64,000 nt of DNA from Trochalopteron elliotii (taxonomy: Eukaryota > Chordata > Aves > Passeriformes > Leiothrichidae), in contig JANPWX010020199.1 in NCBI GenBank assembly GCA_024734555.1, forward strand, positions 2,164,051-2,228,050, written 5' to 3'. Numbering within the stretch: position 1 is the stretch's first letter; each line of letters begins with the position of its first letter. Position numbers and translations under genes: made by a program. A model generated the notes under the pieces. That model had not been told where the DNA came from and ran no database searches. It saw nothing but the letters and a program-made list of their open reading frames with translations. Positions 11,251-24,187 of the stretch are shown here, piece after piece.

Positions 11251-14200
11251 GTTTTTTTTCTCCCCCTAAATATTCCTTTTGTACCAGATTCTGTTACCAA
11301 GTGTGTCAAATGAACCAGCTGGAAGATGGTGTCTCTGTGAAAATACTGCCAAATTTTTTAGCTCTTTCTAGCTGTCTTTGTGGACACTGGTATTGTACCA
11401 TTATGGTTACTCTGAACCAGCTACAATTTTTCAGATCTGGTAACGCCCTTTATGGTCCCCTTTGGCTAGAAACAGCCCAAACTGAATGCAATAATAAGTT
11501 GCACAGCAGTTCTCTGGCTGGCTCAAAAAGTTACTGCCCTGCCACTAGATCTATATCTTTCCGTGTCCTTCATATAACCCAGTGAATTTTCAGTCCTAAG
11601 CTTAGGCTTTTATATTTACTATTAGCTATGCAGGTGGGGCTAAATGATTTCTTGAAATAGAAACTCCCATATGCAGCTATGCAGCAGTAATGTTCTCTTT
11701 GCACAGTGTATGGGAAGAGAATAAGCCTTATTAAATGTATTGTGATCTCCCAAAGAAGTGGTTGAAATGTCACAAACTAGTTTTGGCTACAATGGAGACA
11801 AAATATTGCTAAAAATATGTCAGGGAGCACAGAAAGCTGCAGAACACAGTCTCTGGAAACATTTTGTTTTCACAATCATGGGTACATTTCTTTTCTTTCC
11901 TGCTTTCATCCTTGTAGCATAGTAGATTAAAATAAACCACTGGCACTGACCTATAATAAGATTATTTTCTAACAGTACCACCTGGGTCTGGGTGCACAGA
12001 ATATCTTCTCAGACCTTCTAAAACGTACATCAGGTTGCATGTTTTTTACTATTCTTATACATCAAGGTGAGTGCTTCACACTTTTCAACAGCATTAGAGA
12101 ACTTTTAGATAAAGTTCATGGGAAAAAGAAAATCAGTTCCATTACATTTCCCCAAATTCTAAATTTGTTTATTTTTTTGTCGTAGAACTCATGAGCCTTA
12201 ATTGAAGCCACAGAGTTTCCCAGTACATACTCTTAAGCAAAGAAAACTTGAAGAAGAAATCCCTAACGAATATTATATATATATATATAAAAAAAGATAA
12301 ACATTTGAGAATGAAGGAAGAAGGTTTTTTTCTATGTCCTCTAGCCTGCAAGGTCAATCAAAGCAGAGTAATTTAAATTTTGAATATTGTATGTGTGTTC
12401 TTTGTGGAGCTTTTCTAACATTGCATGCTCATCATTCTCCTCTATATTTAGAGTTACAGCGTGAGCTCTTCTGGGAGAAAAAACAAACCTGTAAAATCAA
12501 ACCTGGGAGAATATAATCTCTAATTTTTTTTTAGGAAGTGATATTAAGGGAACAATACATTGAGAAGAAAAAGACTCAATAACAGAGATCAAAAGAATTT
12601 TTAATAAGATTAATGAATAATAAAGCTTATATGTGTATATATATATACATATCAAAATAAGGTAGTAATCCAGAAATGACCACCAGTTTGAATGATAAGC
12701 CTCAAGCATCTGGGAAAGGAAGTCTTCCCAGAACCAATTTACCCTATGAAAAAGGGTTGTGGGGGTAAAATACTTGAAAAAGAAACAAATGAGAAATGAA
12801 CAAATGTATTAGAAATATGGCTTGTTTACATGTCTAGCTACTAATTAGATAGCTTTAAAAAAGAAATTTGTGAATTTTACATCTAAAACACTGTTGACCC
12901 TCTAGTGTATTGCAAGTGTCCATCAGGTCTACCCTGAAGTCTGTGACAGACAGTGTTGGTTTTAAGCATGCTTTGCTTGCTTCAGCTGAAATCTTATACA
13001 AGACATAAATAGAATATTTTCAGAATATTCTAATATAGCAGAACGGACACCCTTATTGACTTGCTGATGACTAATATTACCCAGAGCCAGTTGTAGTGTA
13101 GTGATTAACTCAGTGATTCCTTAGGCTTCATCCAAGAGGAGCCAGCACCATCTGCTTGGCTGGAGGATTGGAGCCTCATCTCAGGCTGGGTCCAGGGGAG
13201 GCAGCTTATCAGAATTTCTATTTCTGTTTGTAAACTTCCATTTCTACTCTCTGTTCTCTCCATGAAAGCTGGTGTTTTGCAGATGTATTTGGTGAAAAAA
13301 CAAAAAACAATCTCCATCAATGGCTGGAGACCTGCAAATGGAACCTAAAGGCTTATTCAACATTGGAGTGACTGGGAAAAAAAATCATTCTCACCAAGAA
13401 GAAGGAAGAGTTCTTAAAGAATATGCTAATATGTCTTCCGACTGTGTGGTCTCTCATGCTGATGGACCTGCTCTCCATGATAGCTTCAAAAGTCTTTGGG
13501 AACTGGTCAAAATGAGAAAAAATCACGAAGTATGGAGACAACATGACCTGAGAAGAAAGGAGTACAAGAGGCAGGGCAAACCATAGCATCTCACATAGGT
13601 GCAATTAAGGTCTCTGTACTGACTGATATTTGACAACAAGACAATAGAACTCCTATTTTCCTTCCCCTTCTCCAGATGAGAAAAGAGGGATGATATCTAG
13701 AAAGCTCAGGCTAATTCAGGAGTCCTGTGGTTACAGAAAGTTTGTGATTCTTAAAATAGTTTTCAAGTGTAATTTTGCTGAATTTATGTAAAACATAATT
13801 CTGTAAAATGTAAAACATCTTTTAAAAAGTGCTGCTCAACAATGAAATTGTTTCTGTCCTCTTCAGACTGCTAGGCCTGAAATCATGCTAACATTACCCT
13901 TTTGCAGCTGTTTTTATTGGTGAAATTTCCTTTCTGTTATCCATTTATTTGTTCTGTGCTTGTTAGCATTTTGGACTAGTTCTTATTTCCTCTCCCTATC
14001 TAATCTACGTCGTTGACTCAGTTCAGCTGTCAGATTCCTCTGTTTTTCATATCAAGGTTCACATATTGTTTTAACCCCTCTTATGAAGAGCCACATATCT
14101 CTGTGTAAAATGCTGACAGTATAAGCTACATTTGCTAGGAAAACAAGGCCGAGCTTTTATTTTCCTATGAATGTGTGAAGAGCCTTTGGGTTTGCGATGC

Positions 14201-17200
14201 CAGCTAGCAGTAATGGGAACTGTGTAAAATCAATTTGTTTTACGTGTAGTCCTTGTTGATTCATTTAGTCCCTAACATATAAGCAAAATAATCAGATGAA
14301 ACTTTCAGTGTCTAGATTTTAGTAAAAAATTAGATCATTCTCTCTCAATTTTATATTGCATTTTAGGGTCAAAATATTTGACATTTAAAGCTCATCAATG
14401 TGTACCTAAAGATTTTCTCACATTCTTGCTCCAGTGTTACTCAGGCAAAACTGGAACACAGTTCAGTAAGAGTTCAGCCTGAATTGAGTTGCATAAACTT
14501 GGTTAAAGAATCCAAGATTTGCCAGAGCATTTTTAATATATTTGAAAATTACAGAAAATTCCATTGATTCATTTTGACTTCAAAACCAATGCCTGATTGA
14601 TTTTCTCAGACAAGAAGGAAGACTACAGAGAGGTGCTAATTATACAGAAGTGACCTTTGGTTACCACCCCACAACATCCTTAGCTCCTTTCACCAAGAAC
14701 ATGATCCAGAACTCACAGGAGTCAATGGCAGCGACCCAATCCAGTGAAGTGAGGTCTGGAAGCAGCACCAGAGGAGATCAACTGAAGTCTGGTTTTAAAA
14801 ACCACAAGAGGGCTTTGTAATACTGAAGGTTTTGGTGATGAAAGTGTTTTGGTGACAGAACAGAGTCAGCCCTTTGTTTTCCAGCACAACCTTTTGCAAA
14901 AGTAGAGAATGTTGTTAGTAAAATAGGCTACAGTAATTGAAAGGAAGGAAACTGAGTGCATGACAGTTGCAGGGTAACTGATTCAATTTCTATTTGGATA
15001 TCGTAGTATGTCAAACAGATGAGTTGAACTTAGTGACTCTCTGCATTTCATTATGAAAAGACATATGAAGCACAAATGTTTATATTTTTTGTTTATGTGG
15101 GAAGACAAGCTTTATGGAGCTATACCTGAAACTGAAATCTTAACATGAATTAAAAGCAGATCTTCATCAGCAACAAACTCCATAAATTTTCTTCTATTCT
15201 ACAATGAACCAAAAGGCATAATGTGTAACAGCACTCTTTTAGTGTTGGCATTGATGTCTGTCTTCAAATGAGATTGAAATCCCCAAATAAAGGGTTTTTT
15301 TCTTAAATCAGTGAATCCCCTTAAAACCTACTGAGTCTCTAGAGAGAATAGGTCTCTCCATATTCCAGACCCAAATGAAAATAAGTGAAAGCTCTGAGTA
15401 GTACAAAATTGAGGAAAATGACTGAAAGTCAGTCTAGAAAAGTGGGTTTGCAGCCCTGAAAGTTGCTACACTAAGAAAGACGTCCATGAACTTAGCTGAG
15501 AACAGCACCCTCAGAGTAAGCTCAAAGATGGATCTTGCTGGGCTCAGATCTGACTGCAGCATAAGTGTGGGAGCTTTGTGTTGGGAAAGTGCCCTTTGAT
15601 GCTCATTACAAGTGTGGAAAGAACACATACAGACATGCTTTGTAAATAGGCAGGATTACATTAAACATTATATCTGGCTCAGAGTATCCACTTCTAATGG
15701 TTTATTTTAATGACTTACTTACATGGCAATTTTCTGCATTATTCTGTGTTTACTTTGCAGGTAGTGAGTCAGACCAGCAAAATGATATGCATGATCTCAA
15801 GGCTCTCTCAGTCAGGATCCAAAAGTGACATTTTGTTGCTTTCTGAAGGGAGAAAGCATGCACTCAACGCTCCTGTTATCATTTTGAAAAGCCAAATTAA
15901 ATTGGTGGCAAAGAAAAGGAAATGAAATGTGGCATTAGGATCCAGGCTTGGGTGAGCTCTTACCAAAAGGATTGCTCACAGTTCAGCTTACAATAAAATA
16001 TGCAGGAACTGGTATAATTGCTGCAAACACTATGGAGCAGCTAGGTCAAGAGGGCAATAGGCAGCTGATGTCAGCTTACCACTGAAATTGTATGCAATAT
16101 TCTGTACTGTCTTCTCTCTGCTCGTGGGAGAGCATGAGAACATATGGCTTCTCTGGAGCAGCCTATGTGGTGAATTAACAGTGTATAATCTTGGAGAGAT
16201 ATGCGCTGATCTGGTCTATTTTGGCCCTGGGTGCTGAGACTGACTGACCTCCACATGACCAGGACACCATACACTCCTTGTGGTCCCTGAAAATTTTGCT
16301 TTTCTCCTTTTCTGTGTTTTTAACTTATTTTTCTCGAAGTGGGCAGAGTTGTATGGTTTATGACACAGCAGACTCATAGAAGCAGGGATGTCTATTCTTG
16401 GGTAGCTGAACCAGGCTGAAATTTTTTGCAGGCACTGTCAGGCTCTATGCCAGTAATCTCTTGCATGTCATCAACCTTCTTAAAATGGGAAGCCTTGACA
16501 GAGCTTGTTTCAAGGAAAATCTCAGGTGTGGAAGGCAGTGAAGGAGTGCCTCAAGATACAAAGTATTTATTGAACATGCATTTAGAGGAGTAATATTTCA
16601 GTGGCAACACAGGCTTATAATTCATTTCAAAAGAGATAGTGAGCCCTATGATTAAATAATGAAAATATCCAAATGTTCTGGTCAGAACAGAATTTTTTAT
16701 TTGTGAGTATTGTGAGATTTTATATTCTGACCATCAAGATCCATTATTAAGATCCATGCTGTATATTACCTCTTCTGTCCTTTGTTATATAGAGAACAAT
16801 CTCTTCTCTTAAAGGTGAACCACGAGTCAAGGAAAATGGGTTGAAAAATTATGACATCTTTTGTAATGCATGCTTTTTTCATATTCAAAATGGATATTTT
16901 CAAATATTTGTAAAACTTTGAGCAGACTGTTGCCATGGATCTTGACTGTTCACATTAAGGCATGAACCATTCCCTTGTGATGGACTAACTTTTCCAGGTC
17001 CATCAAAATCTTGGTGATCTTCTCATTTGAATAGTTAAGATATCTCAGCAGTTCTTGAACATGTGTCTCTCAAATGGAGCATTGAACATGCTACCTAAAG
17101 ATTTCATTACTTCATCTGCTCTCTGTCTGCTTAACACTTAATATGGAGAAATATTTAGTCTGCAGGCTTGTAGAACTTCAGCGGTTTGATACAAAAGGAA

Positions 17201-20200
17201 AAGCCTCCAGGAGTCTATTCATTGTCTGGGAATACTCCACTGACTGGTGTATCGCTTGAATCAGTAAGGTCCTCTGTGACAAATATTTTGGCATTTTTCA
17301 TTAGATGAAATTGTTTCAGGCACAGTGAATACAAAGGTCTGAGCACCTTGCTTCAGCCTAATTAAATAGGATTCCGTCTGTTTTCTTAGTCTGTAGAATA
17401 GCCTTGGGAATAGTTGATCTGTTGATTTGATCTCATCCCAGATTTGAAACTGGTTTATTTCTTTGCTTGCCCGATAGATTAACATCAGGCTTCAAATTTT
17501 GTACTCAAGTGTATTCATACTCTGCACAATGTCCATCCCTTTTTGCATTCTAATTGTCTGTAAGAAGTTTTTCAGGGAAACAAGGGAAAGCGGGAGAGCT
17601 TCAGGTCAGCCAGGACAGACCTAGTGGATAGTTCTAAAAGCAGATCCCTGTGTCAGATCCAAGATGGCAGAGGTTTTTTAGAACACAGCATTTACATCCC
17701 ACATGCTTTGATATTGATCTTGTATTAACCAGTAATCTGCAGAAGACTTGTTCCTTTTGAACAGCACTTATGGAGGTGCTGACCCTTCTCATGACAGCTG
17801 TGATGCAGCGTGTTCATCACAGGGATGCCTCAGGATGGACAGGACCCTCTGCAATGTCCTCACTGCTGATGTGCATTGCTTTTACCCTTCTGTGGCTACT
17901 GTGCTGCACTGGGTATGTATCCACTCTTGGCAATGCAGAGAGAAGTGCCACAGCTTCTGAAAAAGTAGAATGAAACCTCTCCACAATCCAAAGTTATTTA
18001 TTGCAACTCATACTGCAGTGCTCATTGGTGTCATTTAAATATTGGGCACACTTTGTCTACAGAGGTCAACATGCTGCAGAGACTGGCTGAGATTGGACCA
18101 GCCAAGGAAACACACAGCAGGGGCAAAGGCTGAGTATGAGTTTCTTATGCGCCAAGTGAAATGTATTATAGTTTAGCAGTGCCGTAGTTTTCTTCTTACT
18201 TGTGTAACTTACTTCTGCTGAATCCTTTCTTTCCTGTGTGTAATAACATTCCACATAGATGTGGTGGACAACATAAACTACAGAGTGTATAAAAAAAAAA
18301 TCTAAACAATTTAAGTAAATTATGTGTAAAAGCAAAGAGGTGGGAAGAGGTAAGACTATGTAATTTTCCCTAACTCACAGGTCCTTGTGAATACTGTGAA
18401 AAAATAAATGAAATGCAGCATGAAATTTTCTTGTCACATAAAAATATGGAGTGCATTTTCAATCAAGAGCATCAAATATTTTGTTTTGAATTTTACCTGT
18501 TGACAAAACTGGGCTGACAAAACAAGCAGTAACTACTGCAAACCTTTCTATTTCTCAACAAAACATCAGTATTTATATTACTTAGCATGCAAATACTAAT
18601 AAATTGTGAAGTTTTGGTGAAAATTATTAAATGTATCCATTTAAGGCAACCCATCGTAAGTGTAAACAATAGTACAACTCAACAGTTTCAAAGTTCTTGT
18701 TTTTCCTTCCTATGGAATTTATCTAACAGACATCACTAGAACCATCTATTATTTATAATATCTTAAATTTTAATGAATACGGATATGAAAAATGTTAAAA
18801 ATTGAAATATAGAAAATGTCTCATTATTGTGTTGATGAATCTGACCTGTGAGTTCAAATCCACAAGTGAAAATGAGTTGGCTGGCCTAAGCCATAGACTA
18901 TTTGTCTACTAAATAGTTTGAAGAATTAATTCTTCAGAGTCAGGAAAGGGAGGTACTGAAAAAAAATAATGTATTCCAGAGTCAAGACTGTGAAATATAT
19001 TAATTGTGAGGAGAAAAATAGTTTAAAAAATGAACTAATTTGAATCTTTGCCTAAAATTCTATGCAAAATGAATTAACATTGAACAAAATAAAGTGAGGC
19101 ATTTTATCTGTATATTTCTGTGTAGTTCTGTGTGTCTTGTTGCTTATGTGGATAGTATGAGTCAGTAGAAAATTAGGTTTGAAAATGCCAAACACCTCAT
19201 ATTTCCTATGTGGTCAAAGATGTGATTTTTCAAAGACTTTATGCTCTCCTCTGCTAAGATGTGGTGGTAGATTTCAAGAGGAAAACAAGTCAAGCAATCT
19301 TTGGAAGTTTTCTTTTCAAATCTAATTTTGACAGAATGTTTTGAGGACCTTTTGTACGAATAAAGTATATTTGGCTGATCAAAGCAGAATTTCAAGACAA
19401 ATTTAAGCTCTAGTCTCTCAATAAGTCTTTTAAAAATATGTTGGGAGAGAAGCTAATTAGAAAAATCAGGCTGAATTTTTATTTCTCTTATGGACTTGGT
19501 GACAGGATAGGTTAGTTATTTTTAAACAAATATATCTGTGAAAACAGTCTTGCAAGTTTGGATGGTGTCAGATCACAGGAGAGAGAGGAACCAAAGGAAG
19601 CTACAAGAAGCTCAAATCAATGCACCCAAGAATAATGAAACAGATAATTGTAGAAGAATGAAAATGACTCTAACATGAAAGTGTTGAAAAATGTAAGACA
19701 AAGTACAGCTTACAGTTCTTGCCACGAAACTATCTATCAGGGAACTACTAAAGAAGTTAAATTTTGGGGAGTTTGACAATGGGATCTGATGGTATGCCAA
19801 AAGAAGTGTCTTAAAATTAGGACAAAAAATAAAGGCTCAGACACTCCAAAAGTTTTCCTCAGTGGAAGCTTAAGGACAAGACTCCTAGGAGAGGGAGCTA
19901 TCCTTCTTACCCTTGGCAGAGGATACAGGAAGAACAGAAGGATGCAACACATATTAATCAATGTTAAAACAGATCAGAGCAGCATTAACCTTGAACCACT
20001 GTCTTTGAAGGGGTTCTCACTGGGATGCTAAAAAAAATATAGCCACCTCTCCAAATGTAATGAAATATCATCTATCCTTCCGGTGTTTTTGTGATTACAC
20101 TACTGAGTTTGCAACACAGAGGGTGCCTTCAGGTATATGGTTCAAAAACTTGGGCTGTGCATGGGTTGCAAAGTGGTTGCCTTCTATGGTTTGACTTGGT

Positions 20201-23149
20201 TTTCCGCCCCAAATCATCACACCACAGCTTCCTTCTGCTCTGTGCACCCGGGTTTCCCACAGAAACCTGGGTGTGTGTGTATGAGAGGTGTGAGGAGCAG
20301 CATGCATGCCTGAACCCCACCCTCATGTGAGCTGACTCGTGGCCATGTGCTCCCAGACAGAGGAGGCACTCATCTCTCCCCTTGTGTAAACTTGTCTCTT
20401 CTCAAGTCTCAGAATCATGACATTTTCCAACCCTGCCAGTGTGCTAAGATACACTCATAACCACTTGTAAGTCCCACACATGCTACAATAATAGGTCTTA
20501 AAAATAGACAAATGGCAGATTTATAAGCTGCTCATCAAAGAAAGTGTTATACATTTTTTGGCTTCTCTAAATTATTTTACTTGTCCTTGTACAATAATAA
20601 TTTTTAGCAGTACAGATTGGAAAAATGTCTTAGCCAGTTGTGATTTTTGCTGATTTGTTTGACTGTGGAATGGGCTATATTACCTATGAATAATTGAATA
20701 TCCACTTCATATTCAGTACAGTGAAGTGAAGTAATTCACAAGATGACATAAGTAGTCTAGAACAAATTCAAATTTGCTCAGAGATCCCTCTATGCTCCTT
20801 AACTCCCACATTTTCAGAGCACCTGTCTATTTGCCTGGAAATAGTGTATTGCAACTCTTTAAGTGCATAGATTACAGATTTTGATTAATTCACCAGTCTT
20901 GGTGCTTTACCTTTTCTAAAAAGGTAGGTGACTGTCTACTATAATCACTATAAATTTAGAGTAATGGTGGCATAGAGCTTTGGTCTCTACTCAAGTGCAG
21001 CATGTTTTAATATCAAGACTCCATAATTAATAGGATATTCAGTGACAAACAAACTAACAGCACTTCACATAAATCTGAATTATAATACCGAAACACTGTT
21101 GTATTTCTGCCCTTTTGAGCAACTCTATAATTGCATCAACATTCTGACGTGCTTCTGCTGTTATCACAAATGCATTGTGGTATGTGAGTCTGAAACACAC
21201 TCTTCCTTTTACTATGTTGGAAAGAGAAGGATAATATGTGAAGAAAATATTGGCTGCAAATGCCAAGTAAATAGTGCTAAGTAAAACATCACGGTGCAAG
21301 AACACACATGCAAACACCACTCAGCCAGCCTGCAAGAAGAGCTCTGAACACACAAGGAAGCTGATGGCTCTTAACCAGCTTCACACTTCCATATAAAAAT
21401 TTGCAGCCTTGTCCTCATTCTATAAGCCTTTAGGTCAAATCCCTTGCCTTCTGGCTTGTTCCTTCTTTTCCTCCTGCACCACATCCTTCAATTCCCATCT
21501 GTCCTCTGGCTGCTACCATGGATGATATCCAAAATCTGGCTACCAGTGTTCTGCCCCTCAGGGGGAATTCAGTTGTCCTGGTGCTCTGCCTTGGCAGGAG
21601 GAATTTCCTGCAGTACCAGCTCACCACCTGTATGACCATGAAGGATCCATTCTCTCAGAAATTTCTATGAATGATGCCTGGATACCTGGAGAGGTGTCCA
21701 AACCTTCTAGCATTTGCAGCTGGCTGCTGTTTTCTGCTTTTTTTCCACTTTGATTCTTTTCCTGATATGGCTTTGTTTCTTTTAAACAACAGCAGATGTT
21801 GGATAGTTAGTGACAATTTTAGCAGCTCAAGATGAAATTGGGAGAGAAAGACTGGAGGGCAAAAGAAAGACTGGCAGCATAGCAATGGAGAATTACTATT
21901 AAGTAGTATTTGGGTTTGACTGGCAGACCAGGTGTACAGCGAACTTTTCCTTTGAGAAAGGAACAATAGTTACTTACCAAAATTCCATCAGTGGTCTCTT
22001 ATGTCAGGTATAAAAGCACTGATGCAAAGAAAGAGCACTTATTTTTTACTCAGAATAGTCCAAAAAAGAAATGGCAGCTAGCAAGAATACCTCTTCAGTT
22101 TTTACTGCTAGCTGGATCAGCCTCATAAATGCCTAAACTCATATATAAAAATGTTAATGTTTTCCAATTGCTACTCTGAATTTATATTTATTGCAATACA
22201 ATGTATCCATTAGCTCATCTATCACTGGTAAATTTGTTACTGCTTCAAATATACAGTACATAACTTTGCAGCAATTTCATTTTACAAGCTAATAATGTAC
22301 TGTAATGTAGCTTACAATATCATGTAGATGTATTTGATTAGGGAGGTTCAGCAGTCAGTCAGGTTGAATAGTGGATTACATGAGAATCAAATTTTTAACT
22401 TATTTACTGTACAAATGAGCAGCTTTGTTGTGCATTAAACATGTTAATTTAACAGGTGTGTCATTTTATTCCCTCAAATATTCATTGAAGAGGAACAAAT
22501 GCTGTTTTGACTCAAACTGAAGCATAGTAGACTAGAATGATTTTTTGATGCTTGACATGTTTATTCTTTATAGAGAGTAATAATTGTATTTAAATTGTAT
22601 CTAAATTTATTGTGTGTATATTTATGTACTTATATATTGTATGGTGTATGACTGTGTCTGCAGGAACTTCCTGGAACCAAGAGACATGGCTAAAATGTTT
22701 TACTGAAATGTTATTAAAATAGAGGATTTTTTCTTTTCTTCAAACAAAACAATGCTTCAAAAATATACTATCAGGAGGTGATTTTTTAGAAAATTTTGGA
22801 AAGTGTTACCATTTTTCGCTTACTATATGGATGTGCCAAAACTCATTTCTGTGTTCTGTATGAAAAGGCAATGCCCCTGTGCCATGTGCAAGCTGAAGGG
22901 TAAGGCAGGAATGTGCTCACACAACACCTCTTCCTTCATGTGCTCCAAGCGGGAGTGTGTTATATCAAGTGTGTTCAAAGATGATCCAGCTCATGGGGTA
23001 GGAGTAACACAGATTAATATTTTGCTTCCTATTCAACTGATCATTGCAGCAGACAAAAAAAATCGGGATTGTATTTTAAGAACTGTGGTTATCGGGATTT
23101 TTAAAATGTCAAAGTTCTAGAGAGCTGTTTTTGGACTTGTCATGTCAAC
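11250..23149. other. Gene-free AT-rich block
   Basis: No repeat family or gene is recognised. At 15759 an acceptor-like TTTACTTTGCAG precedes a 55-codon open stretch (to 15925) with no supporting homology. Small GC-richer spots at 13.1-13.2, 17.8, 20.2-20.4 and 21.45-21.65 kb contain short frames on one or both strands, none of them recognisable. Confidence 0.6.
12274..12289 (+). repeat. (TA)8 run
   Basis: A perfect TA dinucleotide run followed by an A tract. A second, imperfect TA/TG palindromic run lies at about 12630-12650. Confidence 0.9.
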
Positions 23150-23322
23150 AGCTCCATATTCTTCCTCTGCTGAGGACCCCAGGTCTGGAGCAGCTCTGCA
23201 GGTGGGATCTCACCAGAGCGAAGCAGAGTAGCAGAAATCCCTCCCTCACCTTCTGCCCAAGCTTCTTTGGATTCAGCCCAGGACACACTTGGCTTTCTGG
23301 GCTGGCAGTGCCCATGGCTGGC

Positions 23323-23535
23323 TTATGTCCAGCCCCTCACCAGCACTCCCAAGTCCTTTGGGGCAGGGCAGCTCTCCACCTGTTCATCTCCCTGCCTGTA
23401 CCAGCGGTGCTCTGATCCCGATGTGGCATTTTGCACTTGGTCTTGTTCAACCTCGTGAGATTCCCAAGGGCCACTTCTTGATCCTGTCCTGGTGCCTCTG
23501 GATGGCATCCCATCCTTCAGGAGTGTCAGCTGCAC
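23323..23535 (-). pseudogene. CR1 ORF2 relic, downstream segment
   Basis: This 70-codon open frame lies in the 3' part of the same CR1 copy. Its end carries PAPKDLGVLV, equivalent to the conserved PAEKDLGVLVD block after the RT palm in avian CR1 ORF2. The middle (ESHEVEQDQVQNATSGS) is a corrupted form of the MKFNKAKCKVLHLG region. It is part of one decayed element, not a separate gene. Confidence 0.8.
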
Positions 23536-23782
23536 CCTCAGCTTGGTGTCTTCTGCAAATTTGCTAAGGGGTCACACCATCCCTTCATCTATGCCATTAA
23601 TGAAGACATAAATAAATAACACTGGTCCCATTACAGATCCCTGAGGGACACCACTTGTCACTGATGTCCATCAGGACTCTGAGCCACTGACTACGGCCCT
23701 CTGGATGTGACCATCCAAGCACTTTGTTATTCATCAAACAACAGTCCATTCAAATCCAACATTAAATCCATCTCTCTCCAAT

Positions 23783-24187
23783 TTAGAGAGAAGGATGTTG
23801 TGGGTGATGTGTCAAAGTCTTTACAGAAGTCCAGATAAATGACATCTGTAGCGCTTCCCTTTTACACTGATGTAGCACCCCATCATAGAAGCCCACTAGT
23901 TTGGTCAAACAGGATTTTCTTTTGGTGAAGCTGTGCTGGCTCTCTCCAATCTCCATCCTGTTCTCCACGTGCCTTAGCAGAGCTTCTGGGACAATCTGTT
24001 CCATGATCTTCCCAGGCACAAAGGGGAGGCCAGCTGGTTGATACTTCCCAGGGTGTTCCCTTCCCATTATAAAGATGGCTACAGTGACTCTTTTTTTCCA
24101 GTCACTTGGGAGCTCTTGTGGCTGCCATGAATTTTCAGATATCATAGGGACTGGCTTGGTTATTTCATTGGCCAATTCCCTTTGCAT
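23783..24187 (-). pseudogene. CR1 ORF2 relic, longest surviving open segment (134 codons)
   Basis: This is the longest uninterrupted frame inside the CR1 copy. It covers part of the RT domain, with the PGKIMEQI and FTKRKSCLTKL motifs at about residues 57-64 and 88-98. It ends shortly after a frameshift upstream of the motif-A block, which continues in another frame. The first ATG is incidental, because the real ORF2 start would lie several hundred codons upstream in an intact element. It is not an independent gene. Confidence 0.85.

Noticed and set aside
13320..13586. 88-codon plus-strand frame, hydrophilic, possible processed pseudogene
   Set aside because: No protein family recognised, no poly(A) tail or target duplication, and an 83-codon frame overlaps it on the opposite strand.
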